Below are positions 10,414-21,483 of a stretch of DNA of 64,000 nt, piece after piece (the stretch's first letter is position 1; every line of letters begins with the position of its first letter). The notes under the pieces are model-generated. The model ran no database searches and was not told the origin of the DNA. It saw nothing but the letters and a program-made list of their open reading frames with translations. The position numbers and the translations under genes are program-made. This DNA comes from Endothia cerciana. Taxonomy: Eukaryota > Ascomycota > Sordariomycetes > Diaporthales > Cryphonectriaceae. Where the stretch lies: positions 186,001 through 250,000 of the forward strand of contig JALRMH010000022.1 of the NCBI GenBank assembly GCA_026119935.1, in the 5' to 3' direction.

Positions 10414-12132
10414 CTAGTACGGCGCGGTCCTGTACTTGCTCTCCCTCTCCAGCTGGTCCCTGCGCACAAACACGCAGCCCAGCCCGCCGCCGAAGCTCGC
10501 CTCCCCCTTGTAGGCCATCTCAGCCCAGAACATGGCCATCAGGTGCTCGTGGCGGGCGACCCAGCGCAGCCAGCCGACGTTGTTGAGCAGCTGCACGCGG
10601 AACTGGTAGAAGTAGGCCGGCGTGAGGGGGGCGTTGCGCTGGGGGGGCGGCAGGGGGTACATCTTGTGGTCGTAGACCCTGTGCGCGGACTTGGTGCCGT
10701 CCCTGTACATGTACTCGACGCCGACGCCGCCGCGGTCGGCGAGGTGGAGGAGCATGGCGGCGGAGAGGTGCGGGTGCGACGAGAGGTAGAGGAGGAAGTC
10801 GTGGTTGTTGAGGAGGTCGAAGCGGTTCGTGTAGACGGCGCGCATGTACTCCTCGCGGAGGGGCTCGAGGGCCGGGTGGAGGGGGATGGTGTAGAAGGGA
10901 GGGGTGTCAGCGGAGGTGGGCTGTGTGTCCGCGGGGGGGACGGCGCCGTCCGGGGCTGGCTCAGCACCGTCGGAGGGAGGCTTGACATCGCGGTCGGGGG
11001 GCTGACCGGCGTTCGGGCGGGAGGCGTCGGGCGGGCCGAACAGGACCTCGTCCAGGCTACGCGCGCCGTCGAGCTGGTCCGTGCCTGCTGCGCCATCCTC
11101 CATCTTGTACGGCAGGGCGGACGGTTCGAAGGCGGACCCCAGGGCCTCGCAGATGAGCCTGGTACAGAACTGGTAGTTGGGCAGGGGCTTAAGGCTGCCC
11201 TTGAGGCACATGAGGGTCGTGAAGCCGCGGTAGGCGGCCATCTGGAGCAGGCGCACGAAGCTGGGGCTCTGGAAGTACGCGGCGGTCGTGAAGTGCTCGG
11301 GCAGCTCCTGCAGGACGTTGGGGTTGTTCTCGATCCTCTCGACCCAGACCACGCCCCGGTGCTCGATGCCTCCGTTGAGGGTGAACCAGCAGGCGGAGGG
11401 ATCTGGCATGATGAGCCGTGTCAGTAATCACGGGCCACGCTGGGCTGGTGGGCCTGGGTCATGAAACCCACCTCCTCCATCATTGAAGTACTCTTTCATG
11501 CAGCCAAGGGTAAAGACCGTGACACCTTCCACATCGTCCGCAAGGTTCCAAATCTCGTTGTAAGGATAGTCCTGTACGATGATTTCATTAGCAACTTTGC
11601 AGTGGTGAGGTGTAGGATTGGACAGGCGTCTTCTCACCTTCTTATCGCCACCATAGATGGCAGCAGCAAGCTGGCTGTTCTCGATGAACTTCGCCCTCTG
11701 CATGTCCCACTCAAAGCCCTGATACTTGATCGTGATGGTCGGACCAACATCGTTCGCAACCTCGGCATCCTCAGCCAGAAGGTCTGCGATGGTGACCTCG
11801 CTGCCGCTCGAGGACCTCTGGCTCAGGGTGGAATCTTGGCCAAGCTTCACCCAAAAATCGAGTTCCTCATCAGAAAAAGGGATGGCGGGCGGCGGCGGCG
11901 GCGGCGGCGGGTCCTTTTTGGCGACAATGCCGTGCTTGAGAAGCTCTTCCGTAGCTGCCAGGTTGTCGAGATAGGCCGGAGACTTGACATTCCGAGTCTC
12001 CTTCCTCTCGACGTTGTCTTTGGTGATGCCCACACTGCCGGAGCCCTGCGCCTCGGCTTTCTCGTCAGCAGAGACAATCTCCGTAGTGATATCCGCCATA
12101 GTAGCGTCGGAGTTCTTCTTGCTGTCTGTCAT
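10414..12132 (-). CDS. Conserved hypothetical protein, two exons
   Basis: Exons 12132-11472 and 11402-10414 are joined across a 69-nt intron (11471-11403) with donor GTGGGT, branch TTACTGAC and acceptor GCCAG, giving 549 residues. The start ATG (12132) sits in a good fungal context (GTCACG before ATG) after a CAA/CCA-rich leader; an in-frame upstream extension lacks support. The protein has an acidic, low-complexity N-terminus with a run of about nine Pro, then a globular part of about 330 residues (WFTLNGGIEHRGVVWVERI, FTTAAYFQSPSFVRLLQMA) interrupted by a Pro/Asp/Thr-rich insertion. I do not recognise a domain. The helical central part could be a BTB-type or similar scaffold, but this is a guess. 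Confidence 0.75.
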
Positions 12133-13206
12133 CGTGACGTTCTTTGGGTTGGTGGTTGTTGGTGGTTGTTGGTGGTTGTTGGGAGTCAAGTGTGAGTGAG
12201 GTGTGAAAGGTAGGTAGAAAAAGTAGGGCCAAGTACTGCACTGACAACAGTTGTTTGAGGAAGCAAGATCAGGTGTTTGATTGCAGAACCGTAACTTGAG
12301 GATCGGTTTGAAAGGTTCGTCAGGAAAGATGAAATAGACCAGCCACCGGACGGGCGAAATCAAGAGCAGGTGAAATAGATGGAAATTCTGCCACTGGCGG
12401 CGCGCCGTCTCGACCAATTGAAAACTCGTGGATTATTCCATTGACTACTTGGGGGCTGGAATAATCAGAGGAATATTTCATTGGGGGGTTTTTTTTGCAG
12501 CAGCAGCAATGAGAAAAAAAAGTTTAGAAAAAATTAAGGGGACTGCCGGTACCTTGAGCAATTTATTTTGCCTTTACTTCCACGTCAGTTGAATCTCAGC
12601 TCCTCTGTGTCGTCCACCTGAGGTTTGGTCCATACTTGTCGGCATTCTCGGTGCTCCTTCTTCCCTTTCCTCGACCTACTCTTGTTTTCCTCCTAATCAT
12701 GCTCCTCCCAACCTTATCTTCCGAAGCACTTTTGTGCCCTTACGTCTCATTCCTCTCCGAGTGATATCTTGACGCTCTATAGCTTCGAATGGAAGAATAT
12801 GCTTTTAGTAGCTCCGTTCTGGTAACCAGATGGACATGGAATGGATGGCCCCTTCGAACGCTTGGGGCGCTGTCGGATGTATGTATCCAGGATCCAATGA
12901 CAGCTTTCAAACGGTTACTTCCACGACGGATCACATCACAGTCTCAGCAGGAAGCGCTGCCTGAGTAAGAGAGTTGAGTTATGGATGCTTTGCCGCATGC
13001 GGAGGCGGCACAGAATGCCCGCCATAGTGTATACAATATGACAATGTTGAATCAAGACACCGGAACACCATAAGTCTTTCCTGTTTCCCCATTGGTAACA
13101 CACCTGCTTTGCGCAAAGGTTGAACTCATCTCCATTCAGACTGTGCCGCGTATCCGTGCCTTTCTGTTCCCATGTTTCACGTCACCACTGACCGATCGGT
13201 CGCCCT
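12133..13206. other. Intergenic region
   Basis: Upstream region of the minus-strand unknown gene and the 3' flank of the SHMT gene. It contains a T-rich and an A-rich run near 12480-12540 and a pyrimidine-rich stretch at 12600-12760. No gene is seen. Confidence 0.5.
12151..12180. repeat. Three exact 10-bp tandem repeats in the 5' leader
   Basis: GGTGGTTGTT three times on the plus strand, read as AACAACCACC in the transcript of the minus-strand gene, 19-48 bases upstream of its ATG. This makes an unstructured A/C-rich leader. Confidence 0.85.
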
Positions 13207-15050
13207 TCACGACCTCGAGTCCCATGGCAGCGGGTACGTTCCCACCCAGTCCGCAACCTCGCTCCTCAGCTGCAGGATCTCAGGCTCATTCTCCCCCTCA
13301 CCCAGGTACTCCTGGAACACCTTGAGCCTGCCGGGGCCCTTAACGCCCTTTTCCTCGGCGCTCTTCTTCGCCGCTTTACTAACCCTCGACGCAATAGCAA
13401 CGGCACGACCCACGATGTCCGCAGCCCTCGCAAAGTCGTCCTCGCTGAAGCCACGCGTCGTCATCGCAGGTGTGCCCATTCTCAAGCCACCGGGCATCAG
13501 TGCAGACTTGTCGCCCGGCACGGTGTTCTTGTTCGCCGCGACGCCGACGAGCTCCATCACGCGCTCGACGCGCGCCCCGTCGATCTCCTGCGGCTTTAGG
13601 TCCATGAGGACGAGGTGGTTGTCCGTGCCGCCCGACACGAGCTTGTACCCCAGGCCGCCCTTGTCCTTGGCGTCGCCCAGTCTCCGCGCGAGAGACCTAG
13701 AATTAGCAAGGACCTGTTCCGCATAAGCGCGGAATTCGGGAGTCTGCGCCTGTTTCAGAGCGACGGACAGCGCAGCGATGGTGTGGTTGTGCGGGCCGCC
13801 CTGGTGTCCCGGGAAGACGGAGGAGTTGATGGGGCCTTCAAGGTCGTAGACCTCGTCTACCTTAGTCTTGGGGTTCTGTCGCCGGACGCCCTTGCGGAAG
13901 AAAATCATGGCGCCGCGGGGGCCGCGAAGGGACTTGTGCGTGGTGGTTGTAACTATGTCGGCGAAGGAGAAGGGGCTCGGAATGACTTTTGCGGCGACTA
14001 GGCCTGATATGTGGGCCATATCGGCGACGAGGTAGGCGTTCGATTTGTCGCAGATCTCTCTTATCCGAGCATAGTCGATAAATCGGCTGTATGCGCTGGT
14101 TCCTGCGACGATGATCTTGGGCCGATACAACATAGCCAACTCCTCCATCTGGTCATAGTTGATGTAGCCTGTCGACTCGTCGAGTCGGTATGGAAGAGTC
14201 TCGAAGTATTTCGAGATCATGGAGATCTTCTTGGTCGGTGTTTGGTACCCGTGGGAGAGATGACCTCCGTGGGGGAGATCAAGACCCATCAGGCGATCGT
14301 GTGTGTTCATGAGGGCAGAGTAGACGTAGAGGTTGGCCGGTGCGCCGGATAGGGCTGATCAGGGGTGTCAGTCAGTTTAAAAGGTCTGAAGGGCAACAGG
14401 ACAGCGGAGGCACGAACATTGTACATTGACCCCCCACTGCTTGTCGTCCAGGCCGAACGTCTCCAGTGCTCTCTGCTGGCATAGCCTCTCTGACGCGTCG
14501 ATAAACTCGTTGCCGCCATAATATCTTGCTCCGGGGTACCCTTCGGAGTACTTGTCTGCGACACAACATGTAAGCCTCGCCGCCTCCCTGGGTGAATTGT
14601 GGCCGTCGTACTCTGCATAGGACTGCCTAACGCGTCCAGGACCGCCTGCGATGTGAAGTTCTCGGAGGGAATGAGGTTGATGAAATGCTTCTGTCTCTTC
14701 TTCTCCTGTACGCCTCAAGGACAGTCAGCCGCCGGCCCGCACACTCTCTGACTACGGGAAGGGACGGGGGTGCAACTCGCATTCTCTATGATGTCGTACA
14801 TGGCCGGGTCGGCCTCCTTCAGGTGGGTGGCCAGCAGCTGCACCGCGGACGTCTGATTAGCATTGGGAGACCCATGAGTAGGAGCGACAGGAGCAGATGC
14901 TTCTTCTTGGCGCACTTTCTGCTGGCTCTCGACGTTCAGCGAGGAAACGCATCTCGTCGCGGAGACGAGGTTTCCCCTCTGGCTCCACGGCCGTGCTGGT
15001 ACGGACCGCAGGACGCGTGAGGCGCCTCGAAACAGGGGAGAGGCAGACAT
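13207..15050 (-). CDS. Serine hydroxymethyltransferase, mitochondrial
   Basis: Converts serine and tetrahydrofolate to glycine and 5,10-methylene-tetrahydrofolate with pyridoxal phosphate. Exons 15050-14781, 14705-14612, 14555-14418 and 14354-13207 join to 549 residues. The first about 40 residues (MSASPLFRGASRVLRSV...) are Arg/Ser-rich without acidic residues, a typical mitochondrial presequence, and the protein is longer than cytosolic forms. Family signatures are complete: KHFINLIPSENF, YSEGYPGARYYGGNEFID, SGAPANLYVYSALM, DMAHISGLVAAKVIPSPF, and the PLP lysine (about Lys308) in TTTTHKSLRGPRGAMIFF. Intron 1 (14780-14706) uses a GC donor (AAT|GCGAGT); introns 2 (14611-14556) and 3 (14417-14355) are GT-AG. 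Without removal of intron 2 the conserved MQNKYSEG is broken, which confirms the splice. A probable 5' UTR intron lies just upstream. Confidence 0.96.
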
Positions 15051-15083
15051 AGTGTTGTGTGCTCTACTCTTCCACTCGTAGGC

Positions 15084-15178
15084 CTGGGAGCCACGCAGTG
15101 TTAGCCACGCTGTGCTGCGTCGAGCTGGTGGGATGTCGCCCCGGCGACTGGGAGCGACGGTGAGAGTCGGCGACTTAC
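15084..15178 (-). other. Probable 5' UTR intron of the SHMT gene
   Basis: On the minus strand a consensus donor GTAAGT (15178), a GCTAAC branch and an acceptor CCCAG (15084) lie 34 bases upstream of the SHMT start codon. The spliced leader would have no effect on the protein. Confidence 0.55.
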
Positions 15179-16658
15179 CGGAAGCTTACAGGACCATTGT
15201 GGGAGGTCAGCGGAGGAAGGGGACTCAGGGGGTATTATTAAAGAGAGAGCTATCAAAAATGCCCGGGCAAGGACGGTGGAGGTCCGAGTGAGTGCCGGTG
15301 CCGGTGTCGGTGGGTTGGCCTGGGCTGCAGGCAGTAGTATGGGGAGGTCGATGCTATCGTCTATCGTCTATCGTCATACGGCGCCACCCGTTGCCCGCCG
15401 AAAAGGATCGCTCATCGCCCCCGCCGAAGCCCCCTGCCCGGAGAGCTTGTAGGGTTCTGGCGGGTGCACGGACCACACCGCCTGGGTGTGGGGGGGCCCA
15501 AAAAGAATAACTTCGTCTTGTGCGCCCGCCGCTTTCTTCCCCTTCTTCCCTTTCTCTTCTTCTTCTGTATCAACTAATTTGGGTATGATGAAGCCGCTTC
15601 GCTCGCACATCTGTCTCTTCCGCCTCACGGCGGGAGCATGCTGACATGTCTCTGGCGGCACCTCACCACCTTAGAAGAGACAATCTGAAGCCAATCTGAC
15701 CCAAGATGAAAAAAATTTGGTTGATCAGGGCCATCGAATGCCCTCCGCGTTCCCTGTCCTTCCTAATGACTCGTTCCTTTTCGTCTGCGTTTTTGCTGTC
15801 ATCTCTTGCCACGCTAGATAGGTGCCTCCATTGAGTACTGATGTGTGTCACTGCCTTTTCTCGTCCTGCGATCACGGTGCCTGGCTGCCTGCTCCGATGC
15901 CCAAGTGAGCTCAGGCGTTCGTGCCATGATCATCCCGACTCGACTGCCAACGCGTATCTGGCCATCTGGGCTCGTGACCATGCCAGAACCGGCTATGATG
16001 CTCTGAAGATGCCTGCACAGTCACAGGATATGTCCTGAACGTCCATCTATTGAGTGTTCTCGCAGGTAGGTCCTACACCAGCAGTGCTACAAGACATTGC
16101 ATCTATCGAAGGGCCTCACGCCGAAAATGCCGTGGACATCGGGGCAGTATATTGCAGGACGGCCCCACAGAGATGAGGAGTTGTGTACATCCGCCTTCCT
16201 CCCGTCACGACTCGGGCTTCAAGGGCCATCTCCTCGGCCTCACTTTGTATTTGTCACGAGACTGGTCGGGCTGGACAGGGAAGCGGAGGATTGTGTAGTA
16301 CACGAAGCATGCACCGTGGGGGAGCGTCAGAGACAAATCATCCCATGTTCCCGGAATGAGCAACAGTTTAGAAAAATGGTGAACCCATCCATGGAATTTG
16401 CTCGCAGCTCATTGATCCCGTTTTCAATGCCATCAAAACATGCCGAAACCCCCGAGACAGACACAGAGAGCTTTTTTCTTTCTCTAAAAAGCCCTGTGGT
16501 TGTGGATTTCAGAGAAAGGTGTACTGAGCAGCGCGAACCCAACCGATTACTCCGAATGCAAGAACCCTTTCCGTCTTCATTCAGTGAGGAGGAACGTTGT
16601 CGTGGTTGCTGGTACCGTTGCCGTTGACATCGACATCGAGTTGTCGCCCGGACCGCCC
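15179..16658. other. Intergenic region, SHMT promoter and eL19 3' flank
   Basis: 1.5 kb with only short unconvincing frames. The proximal part (15180-15600, pyrimidine-rich on the plus strand near 15530-15570) is probably the SHMT promoter. The distal part adjoins the 3' UTR of eL19. Confidence 0.5.
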
Positions 16659-17825
16659 TTACTTCTCCTCCTCCAAGTCGCCCATCAGTGCGTTCCTCTT
16701 CTCCGTCTGCCGGGCCAGCTTGCGCTCGCGGGCAGCCTTGGTCTTCGCACGCTTGGCGTCCATCTCCTCCTTCAGCTGTCTCTCGCGGGCCTTCTCGGCC
16801 TTGGCGCGGTGGATCTGAACAGGCAACAGATGTCAGCATTTCCATTATAGCCGAAACCCAAAAAGCAGAACGGTCGGGAGAAGTACGTACGTGCTCAACC
16901 AGGGCGCGCTTGTGCTTGAAGGTGTTACCCTTGGCGGCGTGGTACAGCTCGTGGTAGAGGTGCTTGTCGATCTTCCCGGAGGCACGGTACTTGACCAAGA
17001 GGCGGCGGAGAACTCGTTGACGGCGCATCCAGAGGACTTGCCTAAAAACCATCATGTCAGCTCCGCTTGTTCATCCAGTGTCCGCCACCAATGTCCAGGT
17101 AGCCGCAGCTCTTGCTCATGTGCTCCACATGACTCGTGCCTGATTACATCAATTCATGCCTCTCGGATTGTCACTCCATCTCGATGACGATGAATTTTCA
17201 ATTTTTTTTTTTGGCGAATTAGACGTACTCAGGCATACGGGCATCGGCGGTACCCTTTCTCTTTCCGAAACCACGGTGACGACCGATCCGGCGGGCAAGG
17301 TTCAGCTCTCGGGCGCGGGCACGCGAGTGCATGGTGACGGGCTTGCGGATGATGAGGCCATCGGCGACGAGCTTGCGGATGGACTGGCGGGAGTTGGCGC
17401 TGGAGATCTCGTTGACCTCGTTGGGGTCGAGCCAGATCTTGCCCTTGCCGCAGCTAAGGACATCGGCCGCGAGGCGCTTCTGGGTTCGCAGGTTGACCCT
17501 GTACGTTGAAGAATCGACATGTCAGCACTCCACTTTTTTCTCTCTCTTGTCCCATCCGGGACTCTTCCATTGTGAGGAGATTGTGTGTAGGGACGGGCGA
17601 TCAAGTGTTCTCGGGGGTGTTGTGGTGGTTGTAATGGTGATGTAAAAAGGGTGGTCGGCGACTCGTTTGCGTGTGCTGTGCTGTGGGCGTCATGGACTGG
17701 CCAAATCTCCTCCTCCCCAAGATTTGTGGTCCATCGTTCAACCCTCCCGCAGACAATCAATCCATCTCTTTCCGCCCTGCTTGTGTTCGGTAACTGTCGA
17801 GGGGTTCGAGGTCTGGCACTCACAT
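16659..17825 (-). CDS. rpl19: 60S ribosomal protein L19 (eL19)
   Basis: Structural protein of the large ribosomal subunit. Exons 17825-17824 (only A and T of the start codon), 17498-17229, 17041-16891 and 16814-16659 give 192 residues, close to the yeast protein. Characteristic stretches: VNLRTQKRLAADVL, KIWLDPNEVNEIS, RRIGRHRGFGKRKGTADARMP, VLWMRRQRVLRRLLVKYR, KIDKHLYHELYHAAKGNTFKHKRALVEH, then a long basic/acidic helix ending MGDLEEEK. Introns of 325, 187 and 76 nt have donors GTGAGT, GTACGT and GTACGT. The first intron lies inside the ATG (AT|G), so the start codon exists only after splicing. Long introns are usual in fungal ribosomal protein genes. Confidence 0.95.
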
Positions 17826-18616
17826 CTTGACTGCACTTGGTGGTGATGGCCGTTGGCGATTGGTTTGGTCGGGTTGGATGGGGCTGGCTTCGAAGGGAAG
17901 GATCGTAAAAATTTCCAAGCAGCGGACGAAGCGGCAGCTTGGGAGAGAGGTTGAGACGGGCTCGTTCCCCCTTCCCCGCCAGCTTGGTGCGGCAAACGAG
18001 GGCGCTAGTGAAATTGTTAGCGTCCGCGTGACCTAGCACGTGACCCTGCGCCTACCTTTCCTAGCGTTTGCCGTGCGTGCCTAGCTCGTCTCGTAGGTCG
18101 TTCGGCAGACACACGCCCTGCGAGACGACTACAACTCTGGACTTTCCCACCTTAGACTTGTAATGTTCAGCGTTTGACCTTCAGCCTCAACGCGATGATT
18201 GGCACGGCGTGGAAAGCGCACCAGGTCCCTGCTCAAATGTAGCAGCAAGTCTTCGTGCTCAACGCGTCATCGCGAGAAAGAGACCTCAACGCCCTAAAAA
18301 GCCCGGTAGAAAATCACTGCCCCAATGAACAACTACCTATGTAGCAGTCTACCTGCGTAGCGTCCTTCTCCGCCCAAGCCCCAGGTCGATCGACGAGTGC
18401 TTCTACTGAGAACTTGATATAAGAGTGGTGTGGCCTTTCACAAGTTCAAACATTCCTTTCCCGCCTACACGGACACCACGCTCTGCGTTCCTACCTCTTA
18501 TTCACACTCGGGAGTAGAGACGTTCAATCTTTCCATTTCCCATCCCTCTCTGTATATATCGTCACCGTCATTTGCCGCAGACATTTGTCATAACCTCTAC
18601 CTCCCTCAATGTCACA
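17826..18616. other. Divergent promoter region, eL19 / 2EXR gene
   Basis: 791 bases between two divergently transcribed genes. Pyrimidine-rich tracts precede the 2EXR ATG on the plus strand (18470-18610). No coding sequence is supported; a frame continuing upstream of 18617 starts only at a TTG. Confidence 0.5.
18037..18044. promoter_or_regulatory. CACGTGAC E-box in the divergent eL19 / 2EXR promoter
   Basis: A palindromic CACGTG extended to CACGTGAC lies 212 bases upstream of the eL19 start. The 17826-18616 interval separates eL19 (minus) from the 2EXR gene (plus) and otherwise holds no gene. Binding by a bHLH factor is inferred from the motif only. Confidence 0.3.
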
Positions 18617-19582
18617 ATGGTGAGGTTCAATTTGTTCAACAATCTGCCAACGGAGCTCCGAGAGGAAATCTGGAAATTGACGTGCAATCCGGAACCAGGC
18701 GTGTATCGCTTCGAAGTCAACATTTCGTCGCCCATGGTAGCCAAGCCCAAGTTTCCGGCAGCAGCGCAAGTCTGCCGACACTCTCGAGATACTGTGTTTG
18801 CTTTGCAGAGGCACGAAGACAACAGAGCGGCACGTGAGGGGGACCGTCCTGTCGACTATTTCATCGGGAAAGGACTGCGGCCTTTCGACCCAGACCTGGA
18901 TATCGTTCTGATCGGTAGGAGCGAGAGAAACCTAGCTGCGGAGCTGATATACACCCTCCTCATACATGGACCAGAAGACCCGCTGCCTATACAAGCTGTC
19001 AAGCACCTCGCATTCGCCTCAGATTGCCCCGAGGGCAGACTCAGTATGACCACGTTTTGTCACCTCATGATGCAAGTCGGGACTGATTCTAGGCCTCATG
19101 GCCTGTTGCACTGCTTTACCCACCTGCAACGCATTTCCGTTGTGTCGGGCGAAGTGCCTAAGCGTTGCTGGCAACGAACCCAGCCTTTCGATGGACAGCT
19201 CTGGGTGCCGCATCATCTGGAGGAATTGAAGCCTTCAGAGACATCAGTTCGTCAAAGATGCGACGTGTACAATGTGCGCGATACTCTTCTCTTGACGTAT
19301 CAAGCATCAGAACAGTTAAGACTGTGTCAGTCCTGGCACTCTCTGAAGCATAACACGACTCATGCGTGTCCCCGTCTTCACCATCGGGTGAGGGTGTCGG
19401 CTGCTCAATTAGTCGAAACTGAGCCAATACCGGAGCAGCCTGCACCAGCACCCGAGCTGACTGCACCAACACCAGAGCCAGATGAGGAGGATGGCAATGC
19501 CAGCGATCATAGCGATTCTTCAACAATGTTCGCACTGCAATACGCTAGGGTCTCACTGCGCCGATGGCTGAATGGAGTGTGA
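18617..19582 (+). CDS. 2EXR domain protein
   Basis: Intron-less, 321 residues. The start is the ATG at 18617 in context CACAATGGT. The N-terminus, FNLFNNLPTELREEIWKLT, followed by the FPAAAQVCRHSRDTVF segment, is the 2EXR pattern (an F-box-like module of about 70-100 residues common and expanded in Pezizomycotina). The middle (about 90-200) is a helical region without a recognised motif. The tail after about residue 265 is Pro/Glu-rich with a short repeat (PAPEL, PTPEP) and acidic Ser/Asp clusters, ending in a basic helix. Function of the family is not established. Confidence 0.75.
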   Translation: MVRFNLFNNLPTELREEIWKLTCNPEPGVYRFEVNISSPMVAKPKFPAAAQVCRHSRDTVFALQRHEDNRAAREGDRPVDYFIGKGLRPFDPDLDIVLIGRSERNLAAELIYTLLIHGPEDPLPIQAVKHLAFASDCPEGRLSMTTFCHLMMQVGTDSRPHGLLHCFTHLQRISVVSGEVPKRCWQRTQPFDGQLWVPHHLEELKPSETSVRQRCDVYNVRDTLLLTYQASEQLRLCQSWHSLKHNTTHACPRLHHRVRVSAAQLVETEPIPEQPAPAPELTAPTPEPDEEDGNASDHSDSSTMFALQYARVSLRRWLNGV

Positions 19583-20249
19583 TAAGGATTTCCTCGCCAA
19601 AATTACAATATCGCCTTATTCGATTTTGGCTGCTAATCATCGCCCGTTGTGCGCTTTTTTGTTATGTCTCATGCTGGGAGTACCACAGCAGCTGAGCGAC
19701 GAGATCCCCCGATACATGCTGTGCCATCGACATTCTCGCCTCGAAGCCCTACCTTGCATCCATGTGAAGTCCCTTCCTGCCAGAGGCTCACACCTTCAAG
19801 AAGAGATGTCATCTAGAAGGTGCAGGCGGTCATGCGGGGAAAGGTCACACATCTCAGACAACCTAGTTTAGGCACCAGGCACGACCGGTCTTGGACTTGA
19901 TACAAATCTCCCTGCGCTATCCAAGCCTCCTCACCATACATCTCTTCCACACCGCATAACAGCACATAGCCTCAATGGAAATCCCGCAAACTAGATGGCT
20001 CGAGAGCATCACCACAGCCGGAATTGTCATAGTTCGGCGTGAGTCATCTACCCGACGGGCAATCTCAGCCTCAACTATGTGGTTACACAACTTCTGTGGA
20101 CGAAAGGGCACCACAACCCCGGTTCTGTTAGACTACATAAAGCTTCTCGTCTTCTCTGAGACCGATGCCCTCGCGTTGGTGCCGACACTTATCCATCTGC
20201 TTCAAAACCGGAGCAGGATCTGACCCTCAAACGCAGTCGGCAGGCCTAG
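19583..20249. other. Intergenic region
   Basis: 667 bases between two plus-strand genes. Short frames of 82-99 codons show no motif. Likely 3' UTR of the 2EXR gene and promoter of the NADAR gene. Confidence 0.5.
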
Positions 20250-21020
20250 ATGGCCCACACACATCCCGAGATGCCCGACACGATCGTGACAATGCCCACG
20301 TCGCTGACCGGCTCTAAGCGGGCCGCCGTATCTATGGTTCTAGAGCCTGCGTCATCTGAGAGGGCCCGCAAAGACGAAAAGGGTAAAGGCAAAGCTGTGG
20401 CCTCTGAGCAATCTGTCGAGGTCACGCTCGCAGATCCAGACGACGACACCGGCCCCATCTTCTTCTGGCGCGAGACCGAGAGGCCCCACGGCTTCATGTC
20501 GCAGTGGTACTGGTACCGCTTCCACGACCCTTCGGACCCGTCTAAGATCTTTCCCACGGCAGAGCACTGGATGATGTATCAGAAGGCGGTGCTCTTCGGT
20601 GATAATGACATCGCGGCACGGATCCTGGCGGGGCAGAACTTGCCCCCGAAGAAAATCAAGGACATGGGCCGGAAGGTCAGGGGGTTTGACCAGAAGGTGT
20701 GGAACAGGGAGAGGGTTAGAATTGTCGAGGAGGGAAGTTGGCTAAAATTCACGAGTCCAGTGGATGAGGACGTGTTAAAGTTGAAAGTACGGTTGTTGTA
20801 TACCGGGGACAGGGAGCTGGTTGAGGCGAGCCCTTATGACAGCATCTGGGGCATCGGCTTCAGGGTGAAGGATGCGGAGGCGATGAGGGAGGAGTGGGGG
20901 ACTAACTTACTTGGGAGGGCGCTGATGAACACGAGAGAGAGACTGAGGAGGGAGACGGGAAGGCGAGATGGCGGACAGGAGGAGGGAATTGGAGAGGTGC
21001 CAATCGAAAGAGAACAATGA
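20250..21020 (+). CDS. NADAR (YbiA-like) domain protein
   Basis: Intron-less, 256 residues. Residues about 1-65 are polar and disordered. Residues about 68-220 match the NADAR/YbiA fold: FFWRETERPHGFMSQWYW, IFPTAEHWMMYQKAVLFGD, the LPPKKIKDMGRKVRGFDQKVWNRER segment, and the closing SPYDSIWGIGF. NADAR proteins were first linked to riboflavin-pathway N-glycoside hydrolysis, and related members are now known as hydrolases that remove ADP-ribose from guanine in DNA. Which substrate applies here cannot be read from sequence. It stands alone, with no DarT-like gene nearby. The basic Arg-rich tail (about 230-256) lies outside the domain. Confidence 0.85.
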   Translation: MAHTHPEMPDTIVTMPTSLTGSKRAAVSMVLEPASSERARKDEKGKGKAVASEQSVEVTLADPDDDTGPIFFWRETERPHGFMSQWYWYRFHDPSDPSKIFPTAEHWMMYQKAVLFGDNDIAARILAGQNLPPKKIKDMGRKVRGFDQKVWNRERVRIVEEGSWLKFTSPVDEDVLKLKVRLLYTGDRELVEASPYDSIWGIGFRVKDAEAMREEWGTNLLGRALMNTRERLRRETGRRDGGQEEGIGEVPIEREQ

Positions 21021-21483
21021 TTGAGAGGGAGAGGAGAGGGCTAAAGGAATGCTCACGGCATGATCTACGCTTGCCATTCCTCATCATTATGGTCGTGTAC
21101 ATACGGCATTAGCGTGTTGACCAGGGCCCTTTAGCTGCTCGGGATTGATTCTGATGGATCAGGATATGACCCAAGGAGACAGAGTCTCTTGATTACACAG
21201 TATATTTTCATAAGAGAATAAGAGCGCTACTGCGAGGCCAAAAATTGAAGACTCCGTCCTCCCCTCCCCCCCACCTTCAACTCATCCCCTTTTCACTGTC
21301 GAAATTACTCTTTTAGGTTTGTAGGAGAGATGATTCAACAGCCTCAGTAGTGAATTTCTAACCCCATATGGCGCATAATAATCCAACGTTCTTATCAGGA
21401 GCTTCCGAGGCCAGCGTCTTTTGTTCGTCGTCAGCGTTCTTAACAAGCGTGTGCACGTCATGACGCTCTCCCGAATTCAAGCT
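21021..21483. other. Intergenic region
   Basis: 463 bases, 3' flank of the NADAR gene, with a C-rich run near 21261-21271. No gene is seen. Confidence 0.5.

Noticed and set aside
10234..11427. 397-codon plus-strand frame
   Set aside because: Antisense shadow of exon 2 of the unknown gene; Val/Gly/Glu-rich composition and mostly GNN codons.
17499..17823. snoRNA in the long eL19 intron
   Set aside because: No C/D box pair (RTGATGA...CTGA) or H/ACA pattern was found on reading the intron.
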